Shown here in pieces: positions 17,418 through 25,755 of a stretch of DNA of 37,500 nucleotides. The notes beneath the pieces were generated by a model that had not been told where the DNA came from, did not search any database, and saw only the letters and a program-made list of their open reading frames with translations. Numbering within the stretch: the stretch's first letter is position 1; the number at the start of each line of letters is the position of its first letter. The stretch lies in NCBI RefSeq assembly GCF_004912165.1, contig NZ_STGV01000011.1, positions 1-37,500 of the forward strand. Reading direction: 5' to 3'. The position numbers and the translations under genes are program-made. The DNA comes from Peteryoungia ipomoeae. Lineage in GTDB: Bacteria; Pseudomonadota; Alphaproteobacteria; Rhizobiales; Rhizobiaceae.

Positions 17418-17930
17418 TCAGCGCAAGTCAGGCGCCTCGTTGAGCAGCGCCGGGTCCCAATGCTCTGCAGCCTTTCCATCTTTGATGCGCCACATGTCGA
17501 ACCACGTCGTGCTGTAGGTTTTTGACGGATCCTTCGGGTCTTTTTCGGTCCGGGCGTAAGTGACCACGACCAGATCGCCCTCCGCAACCACATTGGCGAC
17601 TTTCATGCTGATCTTCGCCGGGATTGGTTTTGGTTTCACCTTGAGCACCTGGGTAAAATAGTAAACCACAGGCTTTAGACCGCTTTGAGCGTTCGGGTTG
17701 TGCTGGATGTAGTCGTCAGCGATGTACTGGCCGGCCTTGTCCCATTGACCGGCTTCCAGAAGCTCGAGGATGATCCTGTAGACCACCTGCTTGTTGGCGT
17801 TCAGCTTCGGATCGGGACTTGTGAACAGTGCTTCCGGATTATCCGACACGACGACAGCCTCTTGAGCATGGACGGCGGACGAGACGATGCCGGTCATTGC
17901 AAGCGTCGCAGCGATAATGATGTGTCTCAA
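17418..17930 (-). CDS. Secreted SnoaL/NTF2-like protein
   Basis: A 170-residue protein whose mature part has the SnoaL-like cone fold pattern: helix VVYRIILELLEAGQWDKAGQYIADDYIQHNP, then strands ending in TWFDMWRIKDGKAAEHWDPA. The conserved YIQHNP and EHWD are typical of this family. A signal peptide (about 1-24, cleavage after VHA) directs it to the periplasm. The start is taken as TTG at 17930 because AAGGAG lies exactly 6 bases upstream and the signal peptide then begins at once. An in-frame GTG at 18020, overlapping the MarR stop as GTGA, would bury it behind 30 basic residues. It is probably co-transcribed with the MarR gene. A ligand-binding or small-molecule-converting role is family inference. 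Confidence 0.82.
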   Translation of the reverse strand: MRHIIIAATLAMTGIVSSAVHAQEAVVVSDNPEALFTSPDPKLNANKQVVYRIILELLEAGQWDKAGQYIADDYIQHNPNAQSGLKPVVYYFTQVLKVKPKPIPAKISMKVANVVAEGDLVVVTYARTEKDPKDPSKTYSTTWFDMWRIKDGKAAEHWDPALLNEAPDLR

Positions 17931-18016
17931 TCTATTCTCCTTGACGAGGTGAGCATTTGAAACTTCGCGGCTAACCGAAAAGTCAAGTCGGCGCCGTATG
18001 TGTGCCGAATGCAGCC

Positions 18017-18433
18017 TCACGGTGGCTGGGACAGGACACGAAGTGCTGACGTGAGGTCATCAACCACTCCGCAGTTTTTGAGCTTCTCCGTTATCTCGAG
18101 GTCGAGTTCCCGAAGAACCTGTTGCGCGAAAGCAAGCCTGCGTTGTCCGTCGTGCGTGAGGTAAAGTCGCCGCGCCCGGGCGTCAGCGCAGTCGGCGGTG
18201 GATTTCACGAGGCTTCGAGCCATGAGCGGTTTCAGGTTGGCGGACACCGTCGAGGCATCGATACTCAGCACGTGACAAAGATCGGTCACTTTCGGCGCTG
18301 GGCCTCTCTCTATAGCATCGAGCATCACCGCCTGTTCTCCCGTCAATCCGACGTCTCGCAAGTTCGAGTTCAGATCCCGGCACAGACGCCGGGTCAGGCG
18401 TAGCAAAAGAGGAAAGAGACTGTCCTCGATCAT
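18017..18433 (-). CDS. MarR-family regulator divergent from MATE pump
   Basis: A 138-residue winged-helix protein of the MarR family. The recognition region is DLCHVLSIDASTVSANLKPLMARSLV (about 50-75), followed by the wing DCADARARRLYLT with the usual D-x-R motif. It is expected to dimerise and bind a palindrome until a phenolic or similar ligand releases it. The ribosome site is weak (GGA near the ATG at 18433). Dyads C1/C2 lie 35-83 bp upstream of its start, between it and the divergent MATE gene, so it is a candidate reader of the TAGATGTC dyads. Downstream is the secreted SnoaL-like gene. Confidence 0.9.
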   Translation of the reverse strand: MIEDSLFPLLLRLTRRLCRDLNSNLRDVGLTGEQAVMLDAIERGPAPKVTDLCHVLSIDASTVSANLKPLMARSLVKSTADCADARARRLYLTHDGQRRLAFAQQVLRELDLEITEKLKNCGVVDDLTSALRVLSQPP

Positions 18434-18467
18434 TCCGGTTTCCGTCTCGCTCCAACTACACGCACGT

Positions 18468-18487
18468 TAGATTTCGTATAAACTCTA
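18468..18487. promoter_or_regulatory. Regulon dyad C1
   Basis: TAGATTTCGTATAAACTCTA, 12 of 16 positions of the dyad consensus, is the weaker copy in the MarR/MATE divergent promoter. It is preceded by T and followed by TTG just as C2 is, so C1 and C2 are recognisable as tandem repeats. Confidence 0.65.
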
Positions 18488-18496
18488 TTGATAGCT

Positions 18497-18516
18497 TAGA
18501 TTTTATATGACATCTA
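18497..18516. promoter_or_regulatory. Regulon dyad C2
   Basis: TAGATTTTATATGACATCTA, 14 of 16 positions of the consensus, starts exactly 29 bp after C1, the same spacing as A1/A2 and B1/B2. Confidence 0.75.
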
Positions 18517-18609
18517 TTGTCAAGGGGGGCATGCGGTGTTCTTTATCATCCGGTGAAGGGTTTGAACCTCGCCGCCCAAGCTTGAGGCGTAACGATACGA
18601 GGACGGGAT

Positions 18610-20031
18610 ATGACGGACGGGCCACAGACCGGACGAGCGCAAACTTCGATGACTGCGGTGAGCACTCGGCCAGGCATCCTAGACGGCCCTGTCACGCCGA
18701 CATTGTTGCGCCTGGCCTTTCCGACTGTCGTTGTTCTTGTTTTCCAGACCATGGTGGGTGTCACTGAGACCTATTTTATTAGCTTTCTCGGAACGGAAGC
18801 GCTGGCTGGGGTGACACTGGTGTTCCCGGTGTTGATGCTCATGCAGATGATGTCGAATGGCGGGATAGGCGGTGGCGTTTCCGCCGCTGTCGCGCGAGCG
18901 ATGGGAGCAGGACGAAAAGCTGATGCAGAGGGCCTAATTTGGCATGCCATCGTCATCGCGGTCATGTTCGGGACCCTATTCTCCGTAGCCGCTTTCCTGT
19001 TCGGGCCGCTCCTCTATCATTCAATGGGCGGAAGAGATGCGACGCTGACCGCAGCGCTGACCTACTCAGGCGTCGTGTTCGCCGGTTCGATCCCGATCTG
19101 GATAACGGCACTGCTTTCTTCAGCACTGCGCGGCGCTGGAAACGCGATCGTACCTGCCGTGGTAATCGTTTCTGGAACGGCCGTCCTCCTAGCCCTATCG
19201 CCGCTTTTGATATTTGGCTTGGGTCCTTTGCCAAGTCTGGGCGTCGCCGGCGGAGGAGGTGCGATCGTCATTTATTACATCCTGGCTGCCCTTGCCCTCG
19301 CACTTTATCTGCGATCGCCGAAAAGTCCGCTGAGGCTCCAAATGACCCCGCTTGAAGGCCGCTTTTTCAAGGATATACTCGGTGTCGGTCTTCCCTCTGC
19401 GGTCGGCACAATTCAGGTCAACCTTACAGTCACGTTGGTCACAGCAGCCGTTGGTCACCACGGAGCGGATGCGATCGCTGGATACGGTATTGCCTCGCGT
19501 CTCGATTATCTCCAGATCCCGATCATCTTCGGCCTTGGAACCGCCATCGTCACCATGGTCGGGATCAATATCGGCGCCAGACAGGCGGCGCGTGCCCGTC
19601 GGGTCGCCTTTGTGGGCGGAGCCCTCGCCTTGGGCATTACGCAAATCATAGGGATAGCCGCGGCCACATTCCCGAAGGTCTGGATGGGACTGTTCAGCAA
19701 CGATCCGCATGTGGCGGAGATGGGGGCGCTCTATCTTAGAACGGTCGCGCCTACTTACGGTGCTGTCGGCCTTGGTTTGGCGCTGTATTTTGCAAGTCAA
19801 GGGGCCAAACGCGTGGTTCTTCCTGTTCTAGCTGGCACAGTTCGGCTGGTCATTGCCGGCTTTTTTGGCTGGGCCGCCGTTCTGTGGCTCGGATCGGACC
19901 TCGCCACGCTGTTCCAGATCGTGGCGCTGGCGGCCTTGGCGTACGGGGCTTTGACAGTGGCGGCCGTAATCTGGTCTCGGATGTTCGATGAAAACCTGCC
20001 CCCTTCCCTCGCAAGCCCATCCTCCCGATAG
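18610..20031 (+). CDS. MATE-family multidrug/toxin efflux protein
   Basis: A 473-residue membrane protein with two six-helix halves, as in the MATE family (NorM/DinF-like). After a roughly 30-residue polar N-terminus it runs GPVTPTLLRLAFPTVVVLVFQTMVGVTETYFISFLG, the classic first two helices. The second half starts near GRFFKDILGVGLPSAVGTIQVNLTVTLVTAAVG, which repeats that pattern. It exports cationic or aromatic compounds by Na+ or H+ antiport across the inner membrane. It is monocistronic, divergent from the MarR gene, and downstream of dyads C1/C2. A later start at 18649 (MTAVS) is possible; the ATG at 18610 has GAGGACGGG upstream. Confidence 0.93.
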   Translation: MTDGPQTGRAQTSMTAVSTRPGILDGPVTPTLLRLAFPTVVVLVFQTMVGVTETYFISFLGTEALAGVTLVFPVLMLMQMMSNGGIGGGVSAAVARAMGAGRKADAEGLIWHAIVIAVMFGTLFSVAAFLFGPLLYHSMGGRDATLTAALTYSGVVFAGSIPIWITALLSSALRGAGNAIVPAVVIVSGTAVLLALSPLLIFGLGPLPSLGVAGGGGAIVIYYILAALALALYLRSPKSPLRLQMTPLEGRFFKDILGVGLPSAVGTIQVNLTVTLVTAAVGHHGADAIAGYGIASRLDYLQIPIIFGLGTAIVTMVGINIGARQAARARRVAFVGGALALGITQIIGIAAATFPKVWMGLFSNDPHVAEMGALYLRTVAPTYGAVGLGLALYFASQGAKRVVLPVLAGTVRLVIAGFFGWAAVLWLGSDLATLFQIVALAALAYGALTVAAVIWSRMFDENLPPSLASPSSR

Positions 20032-20140
20032 GCTGGCGGAACTGGATAACATCTGACCGACGTAAGGTTGGCCGCTCCATCAGGTCGGCCGATGCCGTAT
20101 TGGGCAGGCAGCATTGGCCTTGGCCTCAACCTTGGATGAC

Positions 20141-21340
20141 TTAGCCGACCATTCGTTCCAACGCGACCGCGATGCCCTGCCCGCCGCCGATGCAGAGTGT
20201 TACCATACCGCGCTTCAGATCCTCACGCTCCATTGCATACAGGAGGCGCGTGATCAGGACAGCGCCTGTTGCGCCAATGGGATGACCATGAGCGATGGCG
20301 CCGCCGTCCACATTGACGATATCAGGGCTAAGGCCGAGCTCCTTCTGGACAGCCAGAGGCACCGCGGCGAAAGCTTCATTGATTTCGATCCGCTCAATAT
20401 CGCCAATCGACCATCCAGCTCGCTCTAGCGCGATCCTAACCGCTGGCACCGGACCGAGGCCGAACATGCCCGGTTCTACTCCGGCGAGTCCGTAACCTGC
20501 AATCCGCGCCATGGGCTCAAGGCCATGCCGTTGGGCAAAGCGGGCGCTTGTGACGATCATGGCCGCGGCACCGCTGTTCAAACCCGGAGCGTTGCCAGCA
20601 GTGATGGTGCCATCCTTTCGGAAAGCGGGCCGCAGGGCCGAAAGCGTTTCAATCGTCGTATCTGGTCGCGGAGCTTCATCAACCGCGAAGGAGGCTGTGC
20701 CCTGTTTTGTCTTCAGCTCGACGGGCACGATCTCTTTTTCAAAGAGGCCCCGGGCCCGGGCGGCGGCGAAGCGCTGCTGTGAGCGAAGGGCGAACTCATC
20801 CTGTTCGGGCCGAGTGAGTTCAGCCTTCGCAACCAGATCCTCGGTATGCCAGCCGGAATGCTCCCCGGATAGGCCATCAAGGAGGCCGTCGGTCAGCATG
20901 CTGTCCAGGATTTCGGCCGCGCCCATCCGGTAGCCCCACCGACCGCCACTCATCAGGTATGGAGCGCGGTCCATGTTCTCCATTCCCCCTGCAATCGCCG
21001 CTTCGCATTCTCCGGCGACAATCTGCTGGATGGCGCTCACGACAGCTTGCGCGCCAGAACCGCACACCCGGTTCACTGTCATGGCTGGAACGTTTACGGG
21101 CACCCCTCCTTTAAGGCTTGATTGCCGCGCGGGGTTCATCCGGTTGCCGGCTTGAATGACATTCCCCATGATTACGGAGCCGATCTCTGATGGAGCCAGT
21201 TTGGATCGCCTCAGCGTCTCGCCAATCACGAGTGCGCCCAGTTCTGTTGCCGGGATCTCTTTGAGAGAACCGTTGAACGCAGCGATGGGAGTGCGGACAG
21301 GATAGGAGATAACGATTTCGGAGACAGCGTCGGTTGCCAT
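20141..21340 (-). CDS. Thiolase (acetyl-CoA acetyltransferase family)
   Basis: A 399-residue thiolase with nucleophile Cys93 (NRVCGSGAQA), NEAFAA, GGAIAHGHPIGATGA and the C-terminal CIGGGQG, so all four active-site loops are present. It either cleaves 3-ketoacyl-CoA or condenses two acyl-CoAs. The substrate loop reads EHSGWHTEDLVAKA where biosynthetic thiolases have HMGxTAE, so its specificity probably differs from housekeeping PhbA/AtoB. The start at 21340 is chosen for AGGAAA 6 bases upstream and the family-like N-terminus; 32 upstream in-frame residues have no support. It follows the GST gene on the same strand after 129 bp and is probably driven from operator D. Confidence 0.92.
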   Translation of the reverse strand: MATDAVSEIVISYPVRTPIAAFNGSLKEIPATELGALVIGETLRRSKLAPSEIGSVIMGNVIQAGNRMNPARQSSLKGGVPVNVPAMTVNRVCGSGAQAVVSAIQQIVAGECEAAIAGGMENMDRAPYLMSGGRWGYRMGAAEILDSMLTDGLLDGLSGEHSGWHTEDLVAKAELTRPEQDEFALRSQQRFAAARARGLFEKEIVPVELKTKQGTASFAVDEAPRPDTTIETLSALRPAFRKDGTITAGNAPGLNSGAAAMIVTSARFAQRHGLEPMARIAGYGLAGVEPGMFGLGPVPAVRIALERAGWSIGDIERIEINEAFAAVPLAVQKELGLSPDIVNVDGGAIAHGHPIGATGAVLITRLLYAMEREDLKRGMVTLCIGGGQGIAVALERMVG

Positions 21341-21469
21341 AAGATTTCCTCGCAAAACTTGGATTTGAGCGGCCTTATCGAACTGCTTGAGAGTGCCTTT
21401 CTGGTAGTCCTCACTGTTTTTGGGATCGAGGAGCAAACTCCTGCAGCCAGTGAAATCGTCAGGTCACAG

Positions 21470-22054
21470 CTATGCTGAGCGGGCAAGCTCGGACGACATC
21501 TTCAAGGCGCGCTGAAACGCCGGTCGCGCCTCGGCGCGGGCTATGTATGCTTCCAAGTTCGGCGTATCCCCAAGAACGTCACTTCCGCGAAGCAGGCGCA
21601 ATACGCTGACCATCAGAAGGTCGCCTGCGCTAAAGCCTCCATCAAGCCATTCATCGTGACCTAGGACACGTTCCAATTCATGGAGGCGCTGAAGGAGATA
21701 CCCGGCGCTCCCTGAGCTGATGCACGGCTCGATAGTATTCAACGCAGCAAACATCCACATCACTGCGCGAGATCTGTCGTGTGCGTCGGGCGGCAGCAAA
21801 CCTGGATAGGTGTAGGCGATATGGTGGACAATTGCCCCAGACTCGAACAGCACGAGGTCTCCGTCCTCGTATGTCGGCATCTGGCCAAATGGATGAAGCT
21901 GGCGGTACTGGGGACGGCGCATGTCGGAAAATGATAGCAGCCGCAAACGGTAGGGCTGATGGACCTCTTCAAGCGCCCAACGGACGCGCATATCCCTGTG
22001 ATAGCCTCTCCCTCCGTCCGGAGGATTTTTGAAGACGGAGACAATCGGATACAT
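21470..22054 (-). CDS. Glutathione S-transferase-like protein
   Basis: A 194-residue GST. The N-terminal thioredoxin-like domain (1-80) ends in the glutathione-binding segment QMPTYEDGDLVLFESGAIVHHIA, with the conserved cis-proline and the Glu-Ser pair. The helical C-terminal domain has GFSAGDLLMVSVLRLL, the usual N-capping-box motif. The first strand runs into NPPDGGRGYHRDMRVRWALEE, a pattern typical of a proteobacterial subgroup without the classical Tyr/Ser catalytic start. The start at 22054 is preferred (AGAGG 8 bases upstream) over an in-frame TTG at 22075. It probably conjugates or isomerises electrophiles, and heads a GST-thiolase unit under dyad D. Confidence 0.87.
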   Translation of the reverse strand: MYPIVSVFKNPPDGGRGYHRDMRVRWALEEVHQPYRLRLLSFSDMRRPQYRQLHPFGQMPTYEDGDLVLFESGAIVHHIAYTYPGLLPPDAHDRSRAVMWMFAALNTIEPCISSGSAGYLLQRLHELERVLGHDEWLDGGFSAGDLLMVSVLRLLRGSDVLGDTPNLEAYIARAEARPAFQRALKMSSELARSA

Positions 22055-22155
22055 TGCGAGAACCTCTTGGAGCAAGAAATTTCGAGCAACAAGGCACTCG
22101 CGTGATTTGCTCCACTGAAGAGCTGCATCACTGCCTGCCGATCGAAATCAGATTA

Positions 22156-22175
22156 TAGATTTCACTCGACATCTA
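22156..22175. promoter_or_regulatory. Regulon dyad D
   Basis: TAGATTTCACTCGACATCTA, 15 of 16 positions of the dyad consensus, with symmetric flanks that extend it to a 28-bp imperfect palindrome (22152-22179). It is a single copy; no second dyad is found 29 bp to either side. It lies about 100 bp upstream of the GST start and includes a possible minus-strand -10 (TATAAT at 22157-22152). Confidence 0.75.
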
Positions 22176-22179
22176 TAAT

Positions 22180-22757
22180 CGCACTTCTCCGCAAGTCAAA
22201 CGAAATCCTCGGTGTACCGGTCGAAGACGCGCACCAAGGTTGGTCTTTCGTTTGCGTCCCTCCGGACAAGATTGTCACGCAGCCTGGCTGATAAGCTTGG
22301 TTCCGATAATCTTCGCGGGAGCGGCATCCGCAGAAAGCGTCAGCTTCGCTCGAAGCGAGCGCTAAAGCAGCGGGGGTAGTCGACACCTCGAAATGTAGGT
22401 GGCCTGCCGCAGGTTTTTTTCGGGCAGCGAGTTAGGCGCCCTTACAAATCACATGAAAGCGCAATGCGGAAATTACTCCCGCAAAGGGGCCGCAAGCGGA
22501 CTGTCGGATGATGGGTGCCGAACGGCGAAAACCGGACATCCATGTAAGCGGTGATGTGGTCCGCGTTTGGCCCATTGGGTCAGGATTTTGGCTGAGGCAT
22601 TCGAGTGTGTTCCCTCCGCAAGTCCGTCCATCGCTCAGCGCTCCAGATGTAGCAGAGGGACGCGATGCAATTTGTGTCGGGAAAGTAACAGATTGTTTCC
22701 ACGCCAGAAGCACAGATTTCAGCCTTTGACCGCGCTCTCCTTCGACAAGCAACACGC
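22180..22757. other. Long non-coding or degenerate gap
   Basis: About 580 bp between operator D and the end of the GGDEF-EAL gene. Open frames here on both strands (for example 22432-22761 minus and 22508-22729 plus) lack ribosome sites, domain patterns and sensible composition. I see no RNA gene, IS end or clear terminator. It may be a decayed gene. Confidence 0.5.
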
Positions 22758-24962
22758 TCACAAGACTGCAGATACCCTTGTCTGCTCCTGTTGGGAGAGC
22801 AACCTAATCGTGTTCGGCCTGTTCAGAGGCTTGGAGAGTTGGAAGCCCTGAAGGTTGTCACAGCCAAGTGAAGTGAGTGTTACGCGTTGATCAGCAGTTT
22901 CGACGCCCTCTGCTGTGGTCTTCAAACCCTTGTGCCGCGCCATTTGCACAATGGCTTCGACCAGCGGCGCACCTCCATTTTCATGAAGCTGATCAACGAA
23001 CATTTTGTCTATCTTGATGCGATCGACATTCAGATTGAGGAGCTGCCCGAACGACGAAGTCCCAATTCCGAAATCGTCGATGGCGAACCTGACGCCTGCA
23101 TCCCGCAATGACCTGATCGCAGCCGCGGCCTTGCCTTCCGAATCTGTCGCGACCCTCTCAGTAATCTCGATCTCAAGGCGTGATGGATCAAGGCTGAATT
23201 TCGATAGCATTGTCAGGACACGTAGCGCGTAACCAGGCGCCATGAGTTCGATCGCAGACGCGTTGACAGAAATTCCAACATCGCAGTCCTGCACATCGGC
23301 TAGCAGACTGCAGGCTTCTTCAAGAACATAGAGCCCGAGTTTTTGGATCAGTCCGCATTCCTCAGCTATTGGGACAAAAACATCAGGCGATATCGCGCCA
23401 AACGTTGGATGCATCCAGCGGCAAAGAGCTTCCATCGACGACATACGACCGTCTATCGCTGAGTAGACCGGTTGATAATGAACCGCGAGTTGCGTCCCAG
23501 TTTCAAGCGCTGTGGCCAGATCGCTCTCCAGCGCTCGTCGACGCCTTAGGATTTCCTCCATATGAGTTCCAAAGACAGCGAAGGTATTTCGGCCAGCCGC
23601 TTTTGCATGATAGAGCGCGATGTCCGCGCGTCTGGTCATTTCCGTCGCGTCCACACCCGGCGAGAACAGCGAAACTCCGATGCTCGCTCCAACCGTGATG
23701 AGGCTACCCTCAATCTGGAAGGGCATACGTAGTCTGTCGATAATCTCCTCGGCGAGCCGGTCAATAGTCTTGAGATCCTCTGCGGGGAGAAGCAGCGTGA
23801 ACTCATCTCCTCCGACCCGGGATACGAGCGCCGACGGGGCGATCTCCCTCAGGCGGTTTGCGACCTCCTTGATCAGGGAGTCTCCGACCGGGTGCCCGAA
23901 GCTATCGTTTACTTCCTTGAAGTGATCAAGGTCCACGAACATCACCGCGATGCCCGTTTCGGCGGTGGCGCTGTCAAGGTTCTGGACAAGGGTGCGATGG
24001 AATGTCGTTCGGTTTGCAAGGCCCGTCAGGGGATCGTGCATAGCAAGGTGCCTGAGTTCCTGCTGGCTCTCGGCAAGGCTTGTAGAGCGACGCCAAATGG
24101 CATGCCCGAGAAAGCTCATCAGAAGGAAGGCCGAGAGGCCCACCGCGATGATCACAGGAGAGACCGCCTGTATCACGCTGGCTCCCGGGCTAAATGGTTG
24201 CCATTGAAAGTAACCAATCGTGTGTCCAGATGCAGAAAGCAATGCGACGCTGGATTTATCCGGACCGTCTGTCGGTTGGCGGACGAAGATAAGGTCTTGA
24301 AACTGGTAGTCCTGCGCCAATTCCGAAAGAAGAACTCCGTCCAGATAGCGCACCGCCACATGGAGATTTTCGGCACCAGGCTTCTGCTCGATCTCTCCGC
24401 TATCGGAAATGATGGGCTTTATGCTGAAGATGGCTGCCCGCCCATTGAGGTCGAGAAGGTCGCTTTCACCAATCGAGAGAATGGTGGTACCGGCCGATAT
24501 TTCACCCGCAGCAAGTCTCTTCTGTAGCTTAGAGACCAAGGGGGCGGCGATTTTGGCGATGTTTGCGCCAGAAACTGATGCTGACGGTTCAGCGACAAAC
24601 TCGTATATGGGTTTGCCAGTGTTATCGAGGACGAGAGCCGCATCGTGCTGGAAATAGCTGTGCATCCATTCGCCTAGATTGGAGGCTATCCAATCCTTGT
24701 TTCGCTGCCGTACTTCGACGACTGCATCGTCCCAAACGGTTGCGCTCTCCTGATTGTGTGCGACTTCCGCTTCGAGTTTGGTCACCACAAGCTCTAGAAG
24801 GTCCTGCTGACGCTGGTTCGCGGCCTCATCTGATGTTGCAGCAGAGAGAAATAGTGCCCCGAATAAAAGGCCGACTGTCAGGGTGGCGACCGCCAGGGGT
24901 AGCCCCAAGACGAGGAACGGCTTTCGTCGAAACATTCGGTGCATACATAAACTCATAGGCAA
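22758..24962 (-). CDS. Membrane GGDEF-EAL cyclic-di-GMP enzyme with CHASE4-like sensor
   Basis: A 734-residue protein with TM1 (about 18-42) and a periplasmic sensor region (about 45-262) whose start, DLLELVVTKLEAEVAHNQESATVWDDAV, is CHASE4-like. TM2 is at about 263-290. The GGDEF domain has an intact GGDEF at 384-388, and the EAL domain has EAL at 511-513, ITERV, IDDFGIGTS and AEGVET. Both cyclase and phosphodiesterase sites look usable. An inhibitory RxxD is missing before GGDEF, so the cyclase would lack product feedback. The start is probably the TTG at 24962 (GGAG 6 bases upstream); ATGs at 24956, 24944 and 24935 are alternatives. It is likely monocistronic and sets c-di-GMP in response to a periplasmic cue. 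Confidence 0.92.
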   Translation of the reverse strand: MPMSLCMHRMFRRKPFLVLGLPLAVATLTVGLLFGALFLSAATSDEAANQRQQDLLELVVTKLEAEVAHNQESATVWDDAVVEVRQRNKDWIASNLGEWMHSYFQHDAALVLDNTGKPIYEFVAEPSASVSGANIAKIAAPLVSKLQKRLAAGEISAGTTILSIGESDLLDLNGRAAIFSIKPIISDSGEIEQKPGAENLHVAVRYLDGVLLSELAQDYQFQDLIFVRQPTDGPDKSSVALLSASGHTIGYFQWQPFSPGASVIQAVSPVIIAVGLSAFLLMSFLGHAIWRRSTSLAESQQELRHLAMHDPLTGLANRTTFHRTLVQNLDSATAETGIAVMFVDLDHFKEVNDSFGHPVGDSLIKEVANRLREIAPSALVSRVGGDEFTLLLPAEDLKTIDRLAEEIIDRLRMPFQIEGSLITVGASIGVSLFSPGVDATEMTRRADIALYHAKAAGRNTFAVFGTHMEEILRRRRALESDLATALETGTQLAVHYQPVYSAIDGRMSSMEALCRWMHPTFGAISPDVFVPIAEECGLIQKLGLYVLEEACSLLADVQDCDVGISVNASAIELMAPGYALRVLTMLSKFSLDPSRLEIEITERVATDSEGKAAAAIRSLRDAGVRFAIDDFGIGTSSFGQLLNLNVDRIKIDKMFVDQLHENGGAPLVEAIVQMARHKGLKTTAEGVETADQRVTLTSLGCDNLQGFQLSKPLNRPNTIRLLSQQEQTRVSAVL

Positions 24963-25443
24963 GAGGTGCTCCAGCTTATTGCCGCCTACTTAATTTCAGG
25001 GAAATCGAATGCATGAAATTTCGCATGTGAGCCATCTAGTCCGATACAGTAGCAAACGACGTGAGGCACTAAGCTTAGCTCTGTGTGTGAGACGTACCCA
25101 AATGAAAGTGCACCCATACGCCTCACTCAGATCCAAGAGAGCGCATGGCATCACGCCGGTATCCTCTCGACGAGCTGTGAACCACTTTCGGTGCAGGTTT
25201 GACTTTTTAATTGCACCAAAGATCCGCGCCGCGAATGTCAGTTTTTGGGTGAAACTAGAACAAGCCGAATGACTTGAATGGGGGCGCAAAGCGGTCATTG
25301 CATGCGGGCCGCGAGTGGCTCATCAGAATCGCGTTGCTAGCATCGTGCTCTTGAAGGGATCCGAACCGATGACACCCTTTTTATCGCTCGAAGACAAGGG
25401 CTTACCTAGCACGCGCGCAGGACTTCATCCCGTCGTGAAAACA
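24963..25443. other. Gap without recognisable gene
   Basis: About 480 bp between the GGDEF-EAL gene and the toxin gene. Frames of 87-100 codons exist on both strands but have no ribosome site or family resemblance. The stretch 25351-25379 (TTGAAGGGAT, then GAAC, ending CCCTT) resembles 37352-37380 near the right edge at about 22 of 29 bases. Otherwise nothing is seen. Confidence 0.5.
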
Positions 25444-25755
25444 TCACTCGTTTAGACGGTCAGCCAAACGCCTCAGGAGATCCATTCGTTCGTGAAGAAT
25501 CGCTACGATGAGAGCGGGAGCATGTTCGCGAGGCAGACAGAAGATGTAGTGGTGCTGGCATCGCGCCATCCGCAGCGCCGGATAGAGTGCGCTCAGATCC
25601 TTGAAGGGAACTTTGCCCGCGGCAATGTCCTCCATTCCTCGCTCCAAAGCCGAGACGTAGTGACGTACCTGGGCGGCACTCCATTGTGTCCGTGTGTAAC
25701 GGATTACCGAGCGAAGATCGGATTCTGCCTCTGCGGTCAGGATGTAAGCCGTCAA
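25444..25755 (-). CDS. parE: ParE/RelE-superfamily toxin
   Basis: A 103-residue toxin of the ParE type. The N-terminal strand and helix are TAYILTAEAESDLRSVIRYTRTQWSAAQVRHYVSALERGM, and the C-terminal strands are MARCQHHYIFCLPREHAPALIVAILHERMDLLRRLADRL. The H-x-I-F strand followed by ILHERMD-like is diagnostic of the superfamily. ParE-type toxins poison DNA gyrase, while RelE-type ones cut mRNA. The lack of an obvious RelE catalytic set and the ParE-like C-terminus favour gyrase. Its ATG overlaps the antitoxin stop by 4 bp (ATGA), the normal arrangement for a toxin-antitoxin pair. It presumably stabilises this accessory DNA. Confidence 0.88.
   Translation of the reverse strand: MTAYILTAEAESDLRSVIRYTRTQWSAAQVRHYVSALERGMEDIAAGKVPFKDLSALYPALRMARCQHHYIFCLPREHAPALIVAILHERMDLLRRLADRLNE

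Noticed and set aside
20069..20090. GGCCG/CGGCC hairpin between the MATE and thiolase genes.
   Set aside because: The stem is only 5 bp with an 11-base loop and no U-tract, too weak to call a terminator.
22432..22761. A 109-codon minus-strand frame downstream of operator D.
   Set aside because: No ribosome site, unstructured composition and no family pattern; the overlapping plus-strand frame is equally open.
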